From Thalassotalea piscium (GTDB taxonomy: Bacteria > Pseudomonadota > Gammaproteobacteria > Enterobacterales > Alteromonadaceae), in the NCBI RefSeq assembly GCF_030295935.1, contig NZ_AP027362.1, forward strand, positions 2,728,001 to 2,792,000: DNA of 64,000 nucleotides. Direction: 5' to 3'. Below, piece by piece: positions 9,120 to 19,965 of this stretch. The notes below the pieces were generated by a model. The model ran no database searches. It saw only the letters and a program-made list of their open reading frames with translations, and had not been told where the DNA came from. Position numbers and translations under genes: made by a program. Each line of letters starts with the position of its first letter. The first letter of the stretch is position 1.

Positions 9120-11573
9120 TTAAGCTGATTTATCTGCATTATGATAAAGTTCGCTTTCTAATTCGGTAATGGCTTGATCATACTCTTTTCTGCCGCCAAA
9201 GGCTTTCTTTGCTATCTCCATTGGCTTGCCCATTTGATTAAATGGTTGAACTTTAAGCACATGAATGCTTTCAATTTCACTCACGCCAGCATCTGCATAT
9301 TTATCAAGCAAGTTACTTAACACCGTTTGTGCTTGCTCTGAGTATTTAGTGAAGTAGTTACGCTTTTTCACGTTATTAGCACGTTCTTTACGGGTTAATG
9401 GTGGTTGGTCGAAAGCAACATGACAAATTAGGTCAAAGGGATCTAAATCTTTACTAATATCGTCTTCCAGTGCTTGCCAAATTACGCCTTCATTGGCGAG
9501 TTCATCAATAATGCTTTGTTTACGCTCTGCTTCGTTCCATTTACGGGTAAAGTCATCAAGTGAGGCAAATTGCTTTTGTATGGTTTTACGGGTGTAATCT
9601 TTAAAGGATTCGGTCACTAACTTACCGTCGCTATCGTAATACTGAACACGCTCTGCCATTTTTTTAACTGTTACGCCTGAGATATGAAACTTGATGAAAG
9701 GTTTCTTTTCATCGTCATCGGTTATTGGACCATTATAAGTTTCGTCCCAGTCGCCATCAACTTGCGGTACATCCGGGTCGGTTGGTTCATTAGATGTTGT
9801 TTTATAATCAGGTGTTTCTATGTCGCTAATTGAAGCATCTGGTGCGATTTCACCATCAATATCACCCTCGCCATCAATAATGTCTGTTGATTTTTTTTCC
9901 ATAACTTGAACGGGTTCGCCATCGAAGTTTTCATCTGCAAACAGCTCGGTGGCTTTTTTGAAATCTAATATGGTGAACCAGAGTTTATTAAATTTATCGT
10001 CTATACGTGTGCCACGACCAATAATTTGTTTGAACTTGGTCATTGATTGTATATTTTGGTCGAGTACGATCAGCTTACAGGTTTTCGCATCGACACCTGT
10101 GGTCATTAGCTCGGATGTAGTGGCTATTACTGGATAAGCTTTTTTAGGGTTCATGAAGTTTTCAAGCTGGTTTTTGCCTAACTCATCATCACCCGTAATT
10201 TTCATCACGTATTTTTCGTTTTTAGCTACTTGCTCAGGGTTTAAATTTACTAAAGCTCTACGCATACGTTCAGCGTGATTAATATCGTTACAAAAAACGA
10301 TGGTTTTGGCCATTGGGTCGGTACGTTTAAGATAACTGGTAATAGTTTCAGCCACTAGCTGTGTACGTTCATCAATAACTAAGGTTCGGTCAAAATCTTT
10401 TTGGTTATAAATGCGGTCGTCAATTAACTCGCCGTGATTATCGGTTTGCCCTTTGGTCGGTCGCCAGCCTTGCATATCTACATCAATATCGACACGAATG
10501 ACCTTATAGGGCGACAAGAAACCATCTTCAATACCTTCTTTGAGTGAGTAAGTATAAACAGGCTCTCCGAAGTAATCGATATTAGATACTTCGTCAGTTT
10601 CTTTCGGTGTAGCCGTAAGACCAATTTGAGTGGCCGATGCAAAATACTCTAATATTTCACGCCATGCGCTATCATCAGCTGCACTACCGCGATGACACTC
10701 ATCAATAACGATGAGATCGAAGAAGTCTGGACTCACTTGTTTGAACGCTTTTTGGTGTTCTTCAGGCCCTGACAGAGCTTGGTATATGCCTAGGTGAACT
10801 TCGTACGCAGGATCAACCTTGCGACCAGTAATTTTGGTCATGGAGTCACCAAAGGGTAAAAAGTCTTTTCGCTTTGGGTCATCTATAAGTACATTTCGAT
10901 CTGCCAGAAAGAGAATTCGTTTCTTCTTCTTAGCTTTCCATAAGCGCCATGCTATTTGGAATGCGGTATAAGTTTTACCTACACCTGTGGCCATAACCAA
11001 AAGGATCCGATTCTCACCTTTAGATATTGCTTCTATGGTTTTATTGATGGCTTGTAGTTGGTAATAGCGAGGCGCTTTATCAGTACCGTCGTCGTAGAAA
11101 TCTTGCGTAATATAGCTAAGTTGTTCTGTGGTGTAGCCTTTGAAAATACAGTACTTGTTCCATAGCTGTTGTGGTGATGGAAACTCATCAAGACTAAGCT
11201 CCGTTTCCAGTTTGCCACCAGTGGCTGGGGCTGTTTTATCGTGAAAAATAAAACCATCACCGTTTGAGGCAAAAATAAACGGCACGTCTAATAAACGCGC
11301 GTAGTCTAAGCCTTGTTGAATGCCCTTGCCTACTTCATGCTTATTTGCTTTAGCTTCAATCACAGCTAATGGCATACTTGGTTTATGGTATAAAACGATA
11401 TCAGCAGACTTGACGGTTTTACGCATACCGACTTGACCACGAACAATTACTTTACCATCACGTAATTTAACTTCTTGGCGAATTTGTTTCATCAAGTTCC
11501 AACCAGTGCTTAGCACTGCGGGCATGATAAATTTGCTGATAATGTCGGTTTCGCTGAGCTTCTTTTTGTCCAT
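9120..11573 (-). CDS. hsdR: Type I restriction endonuclease and translocase subunit HsdR
   Basis: HsdR translocates DNA with ATP and cleaves unmodified DNA far from the recognition site. The 817 residues show a PD-(D/E)xK nuclease near the N-terminus (D58, then EAK at 73-75). The Walker A motif GVGKT is at 197-201, DECH at 291-294, and LTATPKE near 319. The C-terminal part resembles the EcoEI R family. It is the first gene of the minus-strand operon. The region 11574-11806 should hold the promoter. All key motifs are intact. Confidence 0.94.
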   Translation of the reverse strand: MDKKKLSETDIISKFIMPAVLSTGWNLMKQIRQEVKLRDGKVIVRGQVGMRKTVKSADIVLYHKPSMPLAVIEAKANKHEVGKGIQQGLDYARLLDVPFIFASNGDGFIFHDKTAPATGGKLETELSLDEFPSPQQLWNKYCIFKGYTTEQLSYITQDFYDDGTDKAPRYYQLQAINKTIEAISKGENRILLVMATGVGKTYTAFQIAWRLWKAKKKKRILFLADRNVLIDDPKRKDFLPFGDSMTKITGRKVDPAYEVHLGIYQALSGPEEHQKAFKQVSPDFFDLIVIDECHRGSAADDSAWREILEYFASATQIGLTATPKETDEVSNIDYFGEPVYTYSLKEGIEDGFLSPYKVIRVDIDVDMQGWRPTKGQTDNHGELIDDRIYNQKDFDRTLVIDERTQLVAETITSYLKRTDPMAKTIVFCNDINHAERMRRALVNLNPEQVAKNEKYVMKITGDDELGKNQLENFMNPKKAYPVIATTSELMTTGVDAKTCKLIVLDQNIQSMTKFKQIIGRGTRIDDKFNKLWFTILDFKKATELFADENFDGEPVQVMEKKSTDIIDGEGDIDGEIAPDASISDIETPDYKTTSNEPTDPDVPQVDGDWDETYNGPITDDDEKKPFIKFHISGVTVKKMAERVQYYDSDGKLVTESFKDYTRKTIQKQFASLDDFTRKWNEAERKQSIIDELANEGVIWQALEDDISKDLDPFDLICHVAFDQPPLTRKERANNVKKRNYFTKYSEQAQTVLSNLLDKYADAGVSEIESIHVLKVQPFNQMGKPMEIAKKAFGGRKEYDQAITELESELYHNADKSA

Positions 11574-11806
11574 AATTTAGTCTTGTTAGTACGGCATTGT
11601 CCCTGATGGACTATAAAGTGCAGTTTTTAGTACAATTTGTCAATTCATAAGCCGGTTAAATTAAGTTAAGTTTTTATGTAGCGCTAGAGTGAAATGCTCA
11701 CAAAAACAATAAAACGTCAGCTGCTAATTAATTACTTATCTTCAACTCGCTAGCCTATATTTCTAGTATACTAATTGGATAATATTGACTGCTAAATGCT
11801 TTAAAC

Positions 11807-12349
11807 ATGAATAAAAGAGAGTGGGAACAAATAAAATTTAATTTTGCAATTGAATACAATAGAACAGGTGTTAGTGTTTTATCTTGGTGCAAAGAAAATC
11901 AATTAAACTATGATACTGCTCGTAGACATTTAAAAATTAAGAATGCCAAATTACTTAACTTTACACCCTCTGAGCTAAAAAAAAGAAAAAGAAGACGTGG
12001 TCCTCCACTAGGATCGCAAAACGCATTAAAGCACGGCGGTTATTCAAACATATTTTGCAATATAACGAATCAAAAAGTTGTAGCTATTACAGAAGAAGAT
12101 GAACTATGCCTTTCAAGAATTAGAATTCATAAGGCAATGCAAGCTATAAATAAGTTACAAGAAAAACTGCAAACAAATATTCGGGTTGAAACTTGTATAA
12201 AATTAATGAACGCTTTATTTCTTGTCGAACAATCAATTGATAGATGTATTGGTAAAATTGAACTCATAAAGAGAACTTCATCAAAGACTCGAATTGAAAA
12301 ACAACGAAATTACGATTTAAATCATAATAGTCAACTACAACAAACATAA
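11807..12349 (+). CDS. Phage terminase small-subunit-like DNA-binding protein, orphan
   Basis: The 180 residues begin with a helix-turn-helix-like part (EYNRTGVSVLSWCKENQLNYDTARRHLK), as in small terminases and related DNA-binding proteins. A basic GPPLGSQNALKHGGYS motif near 65-80 follows, a hallmark of many small terminase proteins. No large terminase, portal or capsid gene is nearby, so it is an orphan or remnant. It diverges from hsdR. AT content and codon use look like acquired DNA. A stand-alone regulator is the alternative. Confidence 0.6.
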   Translation: MNKREWEQIKFNFAIEYNRTGVSVLSWCKENQLNYDTARRHLKIKNAKLLNFTPSELKKRKRRRGPPLGSQNALKHGGYSNIFCNITNQKVVAITEEDELCLSRIRIHKAMQAINKLQEKLQTNIRVETCIKLMNALFLVEQSIDRCIGKIELIKRTSSKTRIEKQRNYDLNHNSQLQQT

Positions 12350-12566
12350 CTCAACCTATTAAAATAAAACAAAAAATCTATATTTCTCACTCAAAAATAC
12401 TGCGCATTAAAATTCTTTATTTGCGCATTTTGATTAAAAATATTTTCCTTATCAACATAGAGTAATACTCACAATTTTAGTTTATGCTTTATTTTTAGGT
12501 TAATATTGAAAGTAAAGGTTTACGAATTAATGTGTGTATTAAAAACTTGGTAGGAGAGGTAATACA

Positions 12567-12791
12567 ATGGTATTTATAATTATTGGATTGTTTATATTCA
12601 TTCTATGTTTCGTATTTTTACGAATGAGAGCAAATAAAAATACTAATAAATTAATTCAACAATCTAGATGTGGGCAACACGATATTGAAGATGCTATTGA
12701 TGACTATATAAGTATCAGCTTAGTTGATGGTAGTCGCATTACTAATGCTTATTCTGACACTATTATTAGATACAACACATCAGATAAATAG
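12567..12791 (+). CDS. Small single-span membrane protein, unknown
   Basis: A strong AGGAG ribosome site precedes the ATG. The 74 residues start with one hydrophobic span (about 2-19) followed by RMRANK, so the rest probably lies in the cytoplasm. The soluble part is acidic and polar. I do not recognise the family. It stands alone between the terminase-like gene and an inverted-repeat element. Confidence 0.55.
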   Translation: MVFIIIGLFIFILCFVFLRMRANKNTNKLIQQSRCGQHDIEDAIDDYISISLVDGSRITNAYSDTIIRYNTSDK

Positions 12792-12950
12792 CTAAAACAG
12801 CCAATTTAATAATCTTTTATAAAAATGATGATATTACTTTTTAGTAACACCAAATGTAACAACGCAACAACAATAAAAACAAAAACGCATTAAAAAACAA
12901 ACCGTTACGCATTTAATTCAGATGACGCCAGCCCACCACTTTGATAAATA

Positions 12951-12975
12951 AAGCCACTTTTAGTGGCTTTTTTTA
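12951..12975 (+). terminator. Intrinsic terminator
   Basis: AAGCCAC-TTTTA-GTGGCTT is followed by a T run. It could end transcripts from the small membrane protein gene. Confidence 0.75.
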
Positions 12976-12996
12976 TGCCTAAAATACTTTATATAC

Positions 12997-13238
12997 TAAT
13001 TAACCTGAGTTCGGGATAAGCTAAGCACACCAAAGCTAAGATTTTCGTGCGTATCTGCGTATAATTTGCTACTAATAGCCAGCTATTAGGTACACAAATT
13101 AGCCTTGATTCACACAAAACTTTTAGCATTGGTTGAGTTACAATGCACCTAGTATTTTTATAAAGTCACCTAAAACATTGTAAAATATCATTTAAAATCT
13201 TTTTATGCACATCCATTATCCCGAACTCAGGTTAATTA
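12997..13238. mobile_element. 242-bp inverted-repeat element (MITE-like), no ORF
   Basis: The ends are perfect 23-bp inverted repeats, 12997-13019 and 13216-13238, containing AACCTGAGTTCGGGATAA. Inside is a short hairpin (TAATAGC-CA-GCTATTA) near 13073-13088 and no coding frame. It is probably a non-autonomous element mobilised in trans. The source transposase family is not evident here. Confidence 0.75.
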
Positions 13239-13240
13239 AT

Positions 13241-13262
13241 TTATACCAGTTTCATTAATTAG
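13241..13262. repeat. Solo end of the TAATACCA element family
   Basis: The sequence reads TTATACCAGTTTCATTAATT, identical to one end of the complete copies at 21309 and 25660 (reverse complement). No partner end follows, so it is a fragment. It sits directly beside the 242-bp element. Confidence 0.55.
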
Positions 13263-13384
13263 TATTTTTTGTAACAATTTAACTACTTTAAACAACAAGT
13301 CCAAGATGAAAATCAAGGTGGGTTAATGTAAGGTTTACTCACTTATAAATGCTATCAACAAATATAAATAATAAAAGGATTGAT

Positions 13385-16300
13385 ATGAAATTCAAACTTA
13401 CTGCCGCATTGTTACTGGGTTTATGTGGCTCTGCTGTTGCATCTACTGGTTATTATCGTTCACCCGATATAAATAACAACACGCTTGTTTTTACCGCTGA
13501 GGGTGATCTCTGGGTAAAAGAGTTAAATCAAGTGCAAGCCCGCCGATTAACCACTCATCCTGCAGAAGAAACCCAAGCAGCTATTTCAGATGATGGTAAA
13601 CAAGTTGCTTTTGCTGCAAATTATGAAGGAGCAACTGAGGTTTACGTAATTGGCATTAACGGAGGCATTGCAAAACGAGTAAGTTTTGAAAATAGCGCCG
13701 TACGGGTTCAAGGTTGGACCTCTAAAGGAGAAATTTTATACAGCACCAATAATCGTGTTGGGCCAACAGGTAACTGGACACTGCGCCAAGTTAACCCCGA
13801 TACATTAATAGCACAATCTATCCCTTTAGCCGATGCTGTAGAAGGCACTATTGATCAGCATAATAAACATGTTTATTTTGTTCAGTTTGGACTGCAAGTG
13901 TCTACCGACAATGCCAAGGTTTACCGAGGTGGTGCAAAGGGCGAAATGTGGTCTTATCAATTAGGTACAAAGACTGAAGCAAAAAAATTAACCGCAGATC
14001 ATATTGGCTCTGTACGTCAGCCAATGGTATACCAAAACAAGCTTTATTTTGTTAGCGATGCCAGCGGTAACGATAACATTTGGTCTATGAACTTAGATGG
14101 AAGCAATAAAACACAAGTGACAACTTATAAAGAATGGCCTGTTCGTTCTGCTAAGTTAGATCAGGGCAAAATTGTTTATCAGTTAGGGGCTGATATTAAA
14201 TTACTCAATTTAGCTCAAACAAAAAGTGAAACTTTAGCTATTGAGATCACCTCTGATCTACCCAATTTACGGGAACACTGGCTAAACACCCCATTAAAGT
14301 ATGCTAGCTCAACTCGTTTGGCAGCCGACTTTGATAAAGTGGTGATTACTGCCCGAGGCAGAGTCGCAATTGCGAGTATTGATAAGTCTAGATTAGTAGA
14401 AGTTGCAACGGATCCTGAATCTAGAACGCGAAACGCAATATTAAGCCATGACGGTAAATGGGTCTATGCTATTAATGATGCCAGTGGTGAGTTAGAAATT
14501 TGGAAGTATGCTGCAGATGGTTCAAACAATGCTAAACAGCTTACGAGCGATGGCGCTATTTTCCGCTGGGACCTTTCACTTTCTCCCGATGGAAAATGGC
14601 TTGCTCATGATGACATGAATGGTGACCTTTGGTTACTTAATATAGAGAGTGGCTCAAATAAAAAGATTATCACTCAGGGCGCTGGCCTAAGTCCTTACTC
14701 AAGAGTTGTATGGTCTGCTGACAGCCAATTATTAGCAACCACAAGATCTGACCAAAACGACGAAAGAAGCCGAGTACTACTTTATTCACTAGCTGAAGAT
14801 AAGCAAGTTACCTTAACCAGTGACAAGTATAATTCGTTTTCACCCGCTTTTAGTCCTGATGGCAACTGGATTTACTTTTTATCAGACCGGGCCTTTACTG
14901 CTAGCCCTAGCTCACCATGGGGTGACAGAAATTTAGGCACAATGTTCGACAGAAGAACTGAAGTATTTGCTTATGCACTGAAAAAAGATGCTCAATTTCC
15001 ATTTCAAACACCTAATGAACTAATGAAAAATAGTGATGAAAATAACGAAAAATCAGACACTAAAAAAGATAAACCGAAAAAAGCGAGTAAAGCTAACTTA
15101 GTAGACTGGAAAGGGCTAACTAACCGTCTTTGGCAAGTACCTGTTGCATCGGGCAATTATTATAATTTAGCAATGAATGACAAGTTTTTATATGTAATTG
15201 ACCGCATTAACGAACCTAAAAGTAAGCCAAGTATTAAGTCAATAAAAATTAAAGCCTCTCCCGAGCTTGAAACATTTGCAGGCAATGTAGACACCTACAG
15301 TCTTTCAGATAATGGCAAAAGAATGTTTGTAAAACAGCAAGGCGGTAATAATAGTAAATTATTTATTGTTGATGCCGGCGCAAAGATGGCTAAAGATCTT
15401 AAAGACTCAGCAGTAATCACTAGAGATTGGCAATTACTTATTAACCCAAGACAAGAGTGGAATCAAATTTTTCATGATGCTTGGTTAATGCATAGAGACT
15501 CATTTTTTGATAAAAATATGCGGGGCCTAAATTGGCAAGCGACCAAAAAGAAATACCTACCTTTACTTAATAGAATTACTGATCGCTACGAACTCAATGA
15601 TATCTTTAGCCAAATGATGGGCGAGCTTAATGCGCTACATTCTCAGGTTAGAGGTGGTGATGTTGCTAAAGATCCTAATAGTGCCAAAACCGCATCTTTA
15701 GGTGCTATTTTAGCACAAGTTAAAGATGGTGTTCAGATAGAGCATATTTATCAGTTTGACCATGAACTACCAAACCAAGCAGCGCCATTATTACGCCCTG
15801 GAGTGAATGCACAAAACGGAGATGTGATAACGGCAATTAATGGCATAAAAACCACCTCAATTGCACAAATCAATAATTTATTGCGTAACCAAGCAGGTAA
15901 GCAAGTACTACTTTCGCTGAAACGGAAGAAACAAACGTTGAAAACAGTTGTTACTCCAGCATCAGCCAGGCAAGACAGTCGTTTTCGCTACAACGATTGG
16001 GTTAATAACAACCGCGTGAAAGTGAACAAGGCAGATGAAAAAATTGGCTACTTGCACTTACATGCCATGGGCTCTAGCGATATTGCGAGTTTTGCTCGTG
16101 AGTTTTACGCTAATTACAACAAGCATGGCTTAATTATAGATGTTAGACGTAACCGCGGCGGCAATATTGACAGTTGGATTATTGAAAAGCTATTACGACG
16201 CGCATGGATGTTTTGGCAAGCACCTATTGGCGCTCCAAATACTAATATGCAACAAACTTTTCGTGGTCATTTAGTAGTGTTAGCCGATCAATACACCTAT

Positions 16301-16666
16301 TCTGACGGAGAAACGTTCACTGCAGGTATAAAAGCTCTTAACCTTGCCCCTGTTATTGGTAAGCAAACAGCAGGCGCTGGCGTTTGGCTGCGTGGCATGA
16401 ATAGATTGGTAGACAATGGCATGGCTCGTGTTGCAGAATTCCCACAATACGCTATGGATGGTCGGTGGGTAGTTGAAGGAAGTGGTGTAACACCAACAAT
16501 TGAAGTAGATAACTTACCCCATGAAACCTTTAATGGAAAAGATGCACAATTAGAATTTGCGATAAAGTATTTACAAGATGAAATGAAAAAGTCGCCTATT
16601 CTGCCGTTAAAAGCGCAACCTTTCCCTAAAAATCCAATACCGGCAGCAGATATACTGCCAAATTAA
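13385..16666 (+). CDS. Tricorn-like S41 family peptidase with PD40 propellers, secreted
   Basis: The start at 13385 gives signal peptide MKFKLTAALLLGLCGSAVAS with AAGGA upstream; the ATG at 13349 would put 12 polar residues before it. The mature protein has WD40/PD40-like propeller repeats (for example SPDGKWLAHD and SPDGNWIYFLSD) over about 550 residues. A lysine-rich linker, a PDZ-like part and a C-terminal S41 domain follow. Candidate active residues are His in LHSQVRGG (near 752), Ser in YSDGETF (near 972) and Glu in VVEGSGV (near 1030), the Tricorn pattern. It probably degrades peptides in the periplasm. It stands alone as a gene. Confidence 0.88.
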   Translation: MKFKLTAALLLGLCGSAVASTGYYRSPDINNNTLVFTAEGDLWVKELNQVQARRLTTHPAEETQAAISDDGKQVAFAANYEGATEVYVIGINGGIAKRVSFENSAVRVQGWTSKGEILYSTNNRVGPTGNWTLRQVNPDTLIAQSIPLADAVEGTIDQHNKHVYFVQFGLQVSTDNAKVYRGGAKGEMWSYQLGTKTEAKKLTADHIGSVRQPMVYQNKLYFVSDASGNDNIWSMNLDGSNKTQVTTYKEWPVRSAKLDQGKIVYQLGADIKLLNLAQTKSETLAIEITSDLPNLREHWLNTPLKYASSTRLAADFDKVVITARGRVAIASIDKSRLVEVATDPESRTRNAILSHDGKWVYAINDASGELEIWKYAADGSNNAKQLTSDGAIFRWDLSLSPDGKWLAHDDMNGDLWLLNIESGSNKKIITQGAGLSPYSRVVWSADSQLLATTRSDQNDERSRVLLYSLAEDKQVTLTSDKYNSFSPAFSPDGNWIYFLSDRAFTASPSSPWGDRNLGTMFDRRTEVFAYALKKDAQFPFQTPNELMKNSDENNEKSDTKKDKPKKASKANLVDWKGLTNRLWQVPVASGNYYNLAMNDKFLYVIDRINEPKSKPSIKSIKIKASPELETFAGNVDTYSLSDNGKRMFVKQQGGNNSKLFIVDAGAKMAKDLKDSAVITRDWQLLINPRQEWNQIFHDAWLMHRDSFFDKNMRGLNWQATKKKYLPLLNRITDRYELNDIFSQMMGELNALHSQVRGGDVAKDPNSAKTASLGAILAQVKDGVQIEHIYQFDHELPNQAAPLLRPGVNAQNGDVITAINGIKTTSIAQINNLLRNQAGKQVLLSLKRKKQTLKTVVTPASARQDSRFRYNDWVNNNRVKVNKADEKIGYLHLHAMGSSDIASFAREFYANYNKHGLIIDVRRNRGGNIDSWIIEKLLRRAWMFWQAPIGAPNTNMQQTFRGHLVVLADQYTYSDGETFTAGIKALNLAPVIGKQTAGAGVWLRGMNRLVDNGMARVAEFPQYAMDGRWVVEGSGVTPTIEVDNLPHETFNGKDAQLEFAIKYLQDEMKKSPILPLKAQPFPKNPIPAADILPN

Positions 16667-16689
16667 GGGGTGTATAAAGAGTTAAGCGC

Positions 16690-16726
16690 CATTTTAGCCC
16701 ATCGTTCAAAAACGTTGGGCTAAAAT
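16690..16726. terminator. Stem-loop terminator after the S41 peptidase
   Basis: ATTTTAGCCCA and TGGGCTAAAAT pair over 11 bp, followed by T-rich DNA on the plus strand. It may work for both converging genes. Confidence 0.7.
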
Positions 16727-16832
16727 TTCTTTCTTTGTCCTTGCTTTGCTCTTGATAAGTCACAGCAACGTCTAGGTAAAGTCAAAAGTTAGTTTATAAA
16801 ACATCTGACTATTGCACTACAAAACACGCTAG

Positions 16833-17147
16833 TTATCGCTGTTTTTTCTTACGACTAATTGCGGGTATACTAAAAACCTCTTCTTTTTCCCCTTTTCTAA
16901 CTGACTGTAAAAATGCTTTAGCTTCTAAACGCTGTTCAGTGGTTTTACCAAACACCTCTAAATGCGCTTGATTCATTAACTGCTGAGCGTCAGCATGAGA
17001 GAGTATATTTAAAAACTGCCCCGCATTGATAAAACCTTGCAGTCGATTTTTCTTTTCAGTTTCAATCTCCCCACTGCTTAACTGGGTAAAGTAGGCTAAA
17101 AATTGTCGATAACATTCATTTATATATGCTTGTTTATCTATAGTCAT
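16833..17147 (-). CDS. Hypothetical protein downstream of prsT
   Basis: The 104 residues are mainly helical and charged, with a lysine-rich C-terminus (SRKKKQR). There is no signal peptide and no membrane segment. The gene begins 16 bp after the prsT stop on the same strand, so it is probably co-transcribed. I do not recognise the family, and nothing in it suggests a catalytic role. Confidence 0.6.
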   Translation of the reverse strand: MTIDKQAYINECYRQFLAYFTQLSSGEIETEKKNRLQGFINAGQFLNILSHADAQQLMNQAHLEVFGKTTEQRLEAKAFLQSVRKGEKEEVFSIPAISRKKKQR

Positions 17148-17163
17148 TGTTTCTCTTTCGTCG

Positions 17164-19965
17164 CTACAAGGTTTCTAAGAGTAATTTTGCATCTTCAAGC
17201 TCTTTAAACGATTGACCGCTAAGCACTGATTCACTAAGCAGTTTTTTTGCCTCTTCTACCCTTTGTAATTTAACTAAAGTATAGGCTAAATGGTACTTCA
17301 ATTCGGCATTGCCTGAGTCTTTAGACAGGGCTTGGCGATATAAAGGTAATGCTTGTTGGTATGCACCGTTTAAGCTATATGTCCAAGCTAGCGTATCAAT
17401 AATGGCGTTGTTATTAGGTAATGCCTTAAATGCTTTCTCGGCATTGACTTGAGCCTGTTGAAATTGTTTCAAGCTAATTTGTATCTGTGCTAAGTTATTA
17501 AGTAGTATCGGCATTTCACCATATGTTTCTACTAGCATTTGATAATATTCAGCTGCTTTCGTTAGGTTATTTTGGGCCGAGTATGTATCTGCAATGGCAA
17601 TATGTGCAACTAAATCATTTGGTGCTGTATTAATCCAATTACTTAACAAAGTTAACGAATCATCAAAACGCAGTTTTTCATTGTAAATTCGATACAAACC
17701 AAAAACTGCAGGTCGTGTTTGTTGGTGTTTTAATGAAGCATTATAATGAGTAATAGCCTGTTTAGATTGATCTGAAAAGCGCGCTAAGTCTCCTGCTAAA
17801 CGTTCTAATAGTGCGGCGTCATTAACTTTCGTATTGATATTTTCAAGTAATTTAGTCGCTAAAATTGTTTTGTTATTTTTCAACAGTAGATCAAATAGCG
17901 TTAAGTAATGACTTAAGTCTTGCTCATTCCATGAGATTGCTCGCTGTAGACTTAGTATTGCGCCATCAATATTATTCATCTTAATTTGAGCGTCAGCATA
18001 AACCCCGTAAACATGCGACTTGTTGTTACTATTTTTAATCGATAATACGTAGGCGTTATCGGCTTCTTTGTAGTTCTTAACAGACATATAGAGATTGGCT
18101 AGCGCTAAGTAAATACTGCCCTCTTTATTGTTTCTCGCCAGAAACTCTTTAGCGATAGATATTGCTTTAGTGATCTCTCCTTTAAGCACAAAAACACCAA
18201 GAACATTCGTAATAGCGTCATGGTTATTTCTATTTTGGCTATAGGCTTTTTCAAAATAAGTTGTGGCATTATCTAAGTCGCCTGAGCGTTGGTATAAGCT
18301 ACCTAATTCAATAAACAGAGATGCCGGTGGAGTTGGTTGTTCTTGTATTTTTGACTGTATACGTTCAATGGCACTGCTAATATTTCCTTCCACTACATCA
18401 ATACGGGCTAGATGAATAATCGTAATTAAATTGTTAGGATCGAGTTTTTCAGAAGTAAGTAAAGCCTGCTTCGCTTCTTTATGTTTGCCTAAAACGCCCA
18501 ATAATATACCACGTTGTTGATGAAAATAACTCGACGTTGGATCCAAGGTTATCAATTGTTCAACAGTATCAAGTGCTTCACTGTATTGATTATTATTTTT
18601 ATAAGCACTAGCCAGTAATAATAAAACATCTTCACTCTCTGTTGTTTTCATAATGTTAAGAATGTTTTCTATCGCTAGTTGGTTTTGACCCGTTAGCACT
18701 TGCAAGTTGGCTAAGTCGTATAATGCTTCAGGTTCCTCATTATTAACACTTACAACATCCATATAGTATTGTTGGGCTTTTTCAACCTCTCCTAAATTAA
18801 GTAAGGTATGCCCTAGTAACGACCATGTTTCGATATCCTCTGGCGCAATTAGTCGTGCTTTAATTAAATATGTTTTTGCCATTGCATACTGATTAAGTGC
18901 CATTTCCGTTCTTGCCAGCAATTTAAGCGCTCTGGGGTCATCATTTATAATATCAATGTAACGGTTCAGAACGTCTTGCGCTTTACGGTATTCTTGTTGT
19001 TGAAAGCTAACAATACCGGCTAAGTACAAATAAACTGGGTTTTGCTGCATAACATCGTTTGGTAACCCCGAAAGCACTAAGTTTAAATGCTCAACTGTGG
19101 CTTCACTGGTACTTAAATCGCCCAGCGCGGCAGATGCGACAACTTTTAAGTAATTAGCTTTTGGCTCGTTAGGAATTTCTTTGAGGATCACATCAACATC
19201 AGCGAGCGCTAACGAGAACTTATTCTGTTCAATGTATAGGCTTGCTCTTGTAAGTAGCGCAGGAAAGTTTTGATTATTCAGTTCGATAACCTGAGAAATT
19301 ATTGTCAGTGCTTCTTCTACATTACCTTCACTTTGTTCGATATTAGCTAACATTACCAATGCATTACTATTGATAGGTGAAAAAGTTAGCACGCTATTAA
19401 TATATACTCTGGCTTGCGCATATTGATACTTTAATAAATGAACTTGCCCCATACCTAGCAATGCTTGTATATTTTTTCCAGAATAGTCGAGTGCTTGTTG
19501 ATATACAGCTTTGGCTTGCTCTATTTCATTTAATTCAACATGAGCACGTCCTTTAAGCACTAGCAACTTACTTTGTAATGACGCATTAGCAAAATCAGTA
19601 TGCTCGTTATTAATAACTTGCTTATACTTTTGCTGTAATAAATACGCCTCTAATAACAAAGGTAATATTTTTTTTTCATCAGCATCTAGTTGACGTGCTT
19701 TTAGTAGCGAGTCTTCAGCCGCGGCCCCATCACCTTTGGCAATGTAAACTTCTGCTAATAAAACGAGTGATGGTAAGTGGTTCGGCTGATTTTGTAAGGC
19801 ATTTTTTAAATGAATAATTGCTGCATTAAGTTCTGAGCCATAAAAGCTTTTTAACGCCTCTTCATAAGGCTGATTGCTTGTTTGCTCTGTGAATGCAAAC
19901 GATGGTTGAGCAAACACCACCGCACCCAACAATAATAGTTTTTTAAGTTTATTGTTTACTGCCAT
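17164..19965 (-). CDS. prsT: PEP-CTERM system TPR-repeat protein PrsT
   Basis: The 933 residues open with a signal peptide (MAVNNKLKKLLLLGAVVFAQPSFA) and continue as a long array of tetratricopeptide repeats (many A..Y..AL/P..A units). The length is close to the usual 900 or so of PrsT. PrsT accompanies exosortase/PEP-CTERM systems and exopolysaccharide loci; its exact role is not established. It faces a PEP-CTERM substrate gene across a 286-bp divergent gap, which supports the call. There is no clear lipobox at the signal cleavage site. The exosortase itself is not in the window. A generic TPR protein is the alternative. Confidence 0.8.
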   Translation of the reverse strand: MAVNNKLKKLLLLGAVVFAQPSFAFTEQTSNQPYEEALKSFYGSELNAAIIHLKNALQNQPNHLPSLVLLAEVYIAKGDGAAAEDSLLKARQLDADEKKILPLLLEAYLLQQKYKQVINNEHTDFANASLQSKLLVLKGRAHVELNEIEQAKAVYQQALDYSGKNIQALLGMGQVHLLKYQYAQARVYINSVLTFSPINSNALVMLANIEQSEGNVEEALTIISQVIELNNQNFPALLTRASLYIEQNKFSLALADVDVILKEIPNEPKANYLKVVASAALGDLSTSEATVEHLNLVLSGLPNDVMQQNPVYLYLAGIVSFQQQEYRKAQDVLNRYIDIINDDPRALKLLARTEMALNQYAMAKTYLIKARLIAPEDIETWSLLGHTLLNLGEVEKAQQYYMDVVSVNNEEPEALYDLANLQVLTGQNQLAIENILNIMKTTESEDVLLLLASAYKNNNQYSEALDTVEQLITLDPTSSYFHQQRGILLGVLGKHKEAKQALLTSEKLDPNNLITIIHLARIDVVEGNISSAIERIQSKIQEQPTPPASLFIELGSLYQRSGDLDNATTYFEKAYSQNRNNHDAITNVLGVFVLKGEITKAISIAKEFLARNNKEGSIYLALANLYMSVKNYKEADNAYVLSIKNSNNKSHVYGVYADAQIKMNNIDGAILSLQRAISWNEQDLSHYLTLFDLLLKNNKTILATKLLENINTKVNDAALLERLAGDLARFSDQSKQAITHYNASLKHQQTRPAVFGLYRIYNEKLRFDDSLTLLSNWINTAPNDLVAHIAIADTYSAQNNLTKAAEYYQMLVETYGEMPILLNNLAQIQISLKQFQQAQVNAEKAFKALPNNNAIIDTLAWTYSLNGAYQQALPLYRQALSKDSGNAELKYHLAYTLVKLQRVEEAKKLLSESVLSGQSFKELEDAKLLLETL

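Noticed and set aside
12901-12950. Possible tmRNA or tRNA tail (GACGCCAGCCCACCA)
   Set aside because: No acceptor stem or T arm can be formed upstream, so the CCA is chance.
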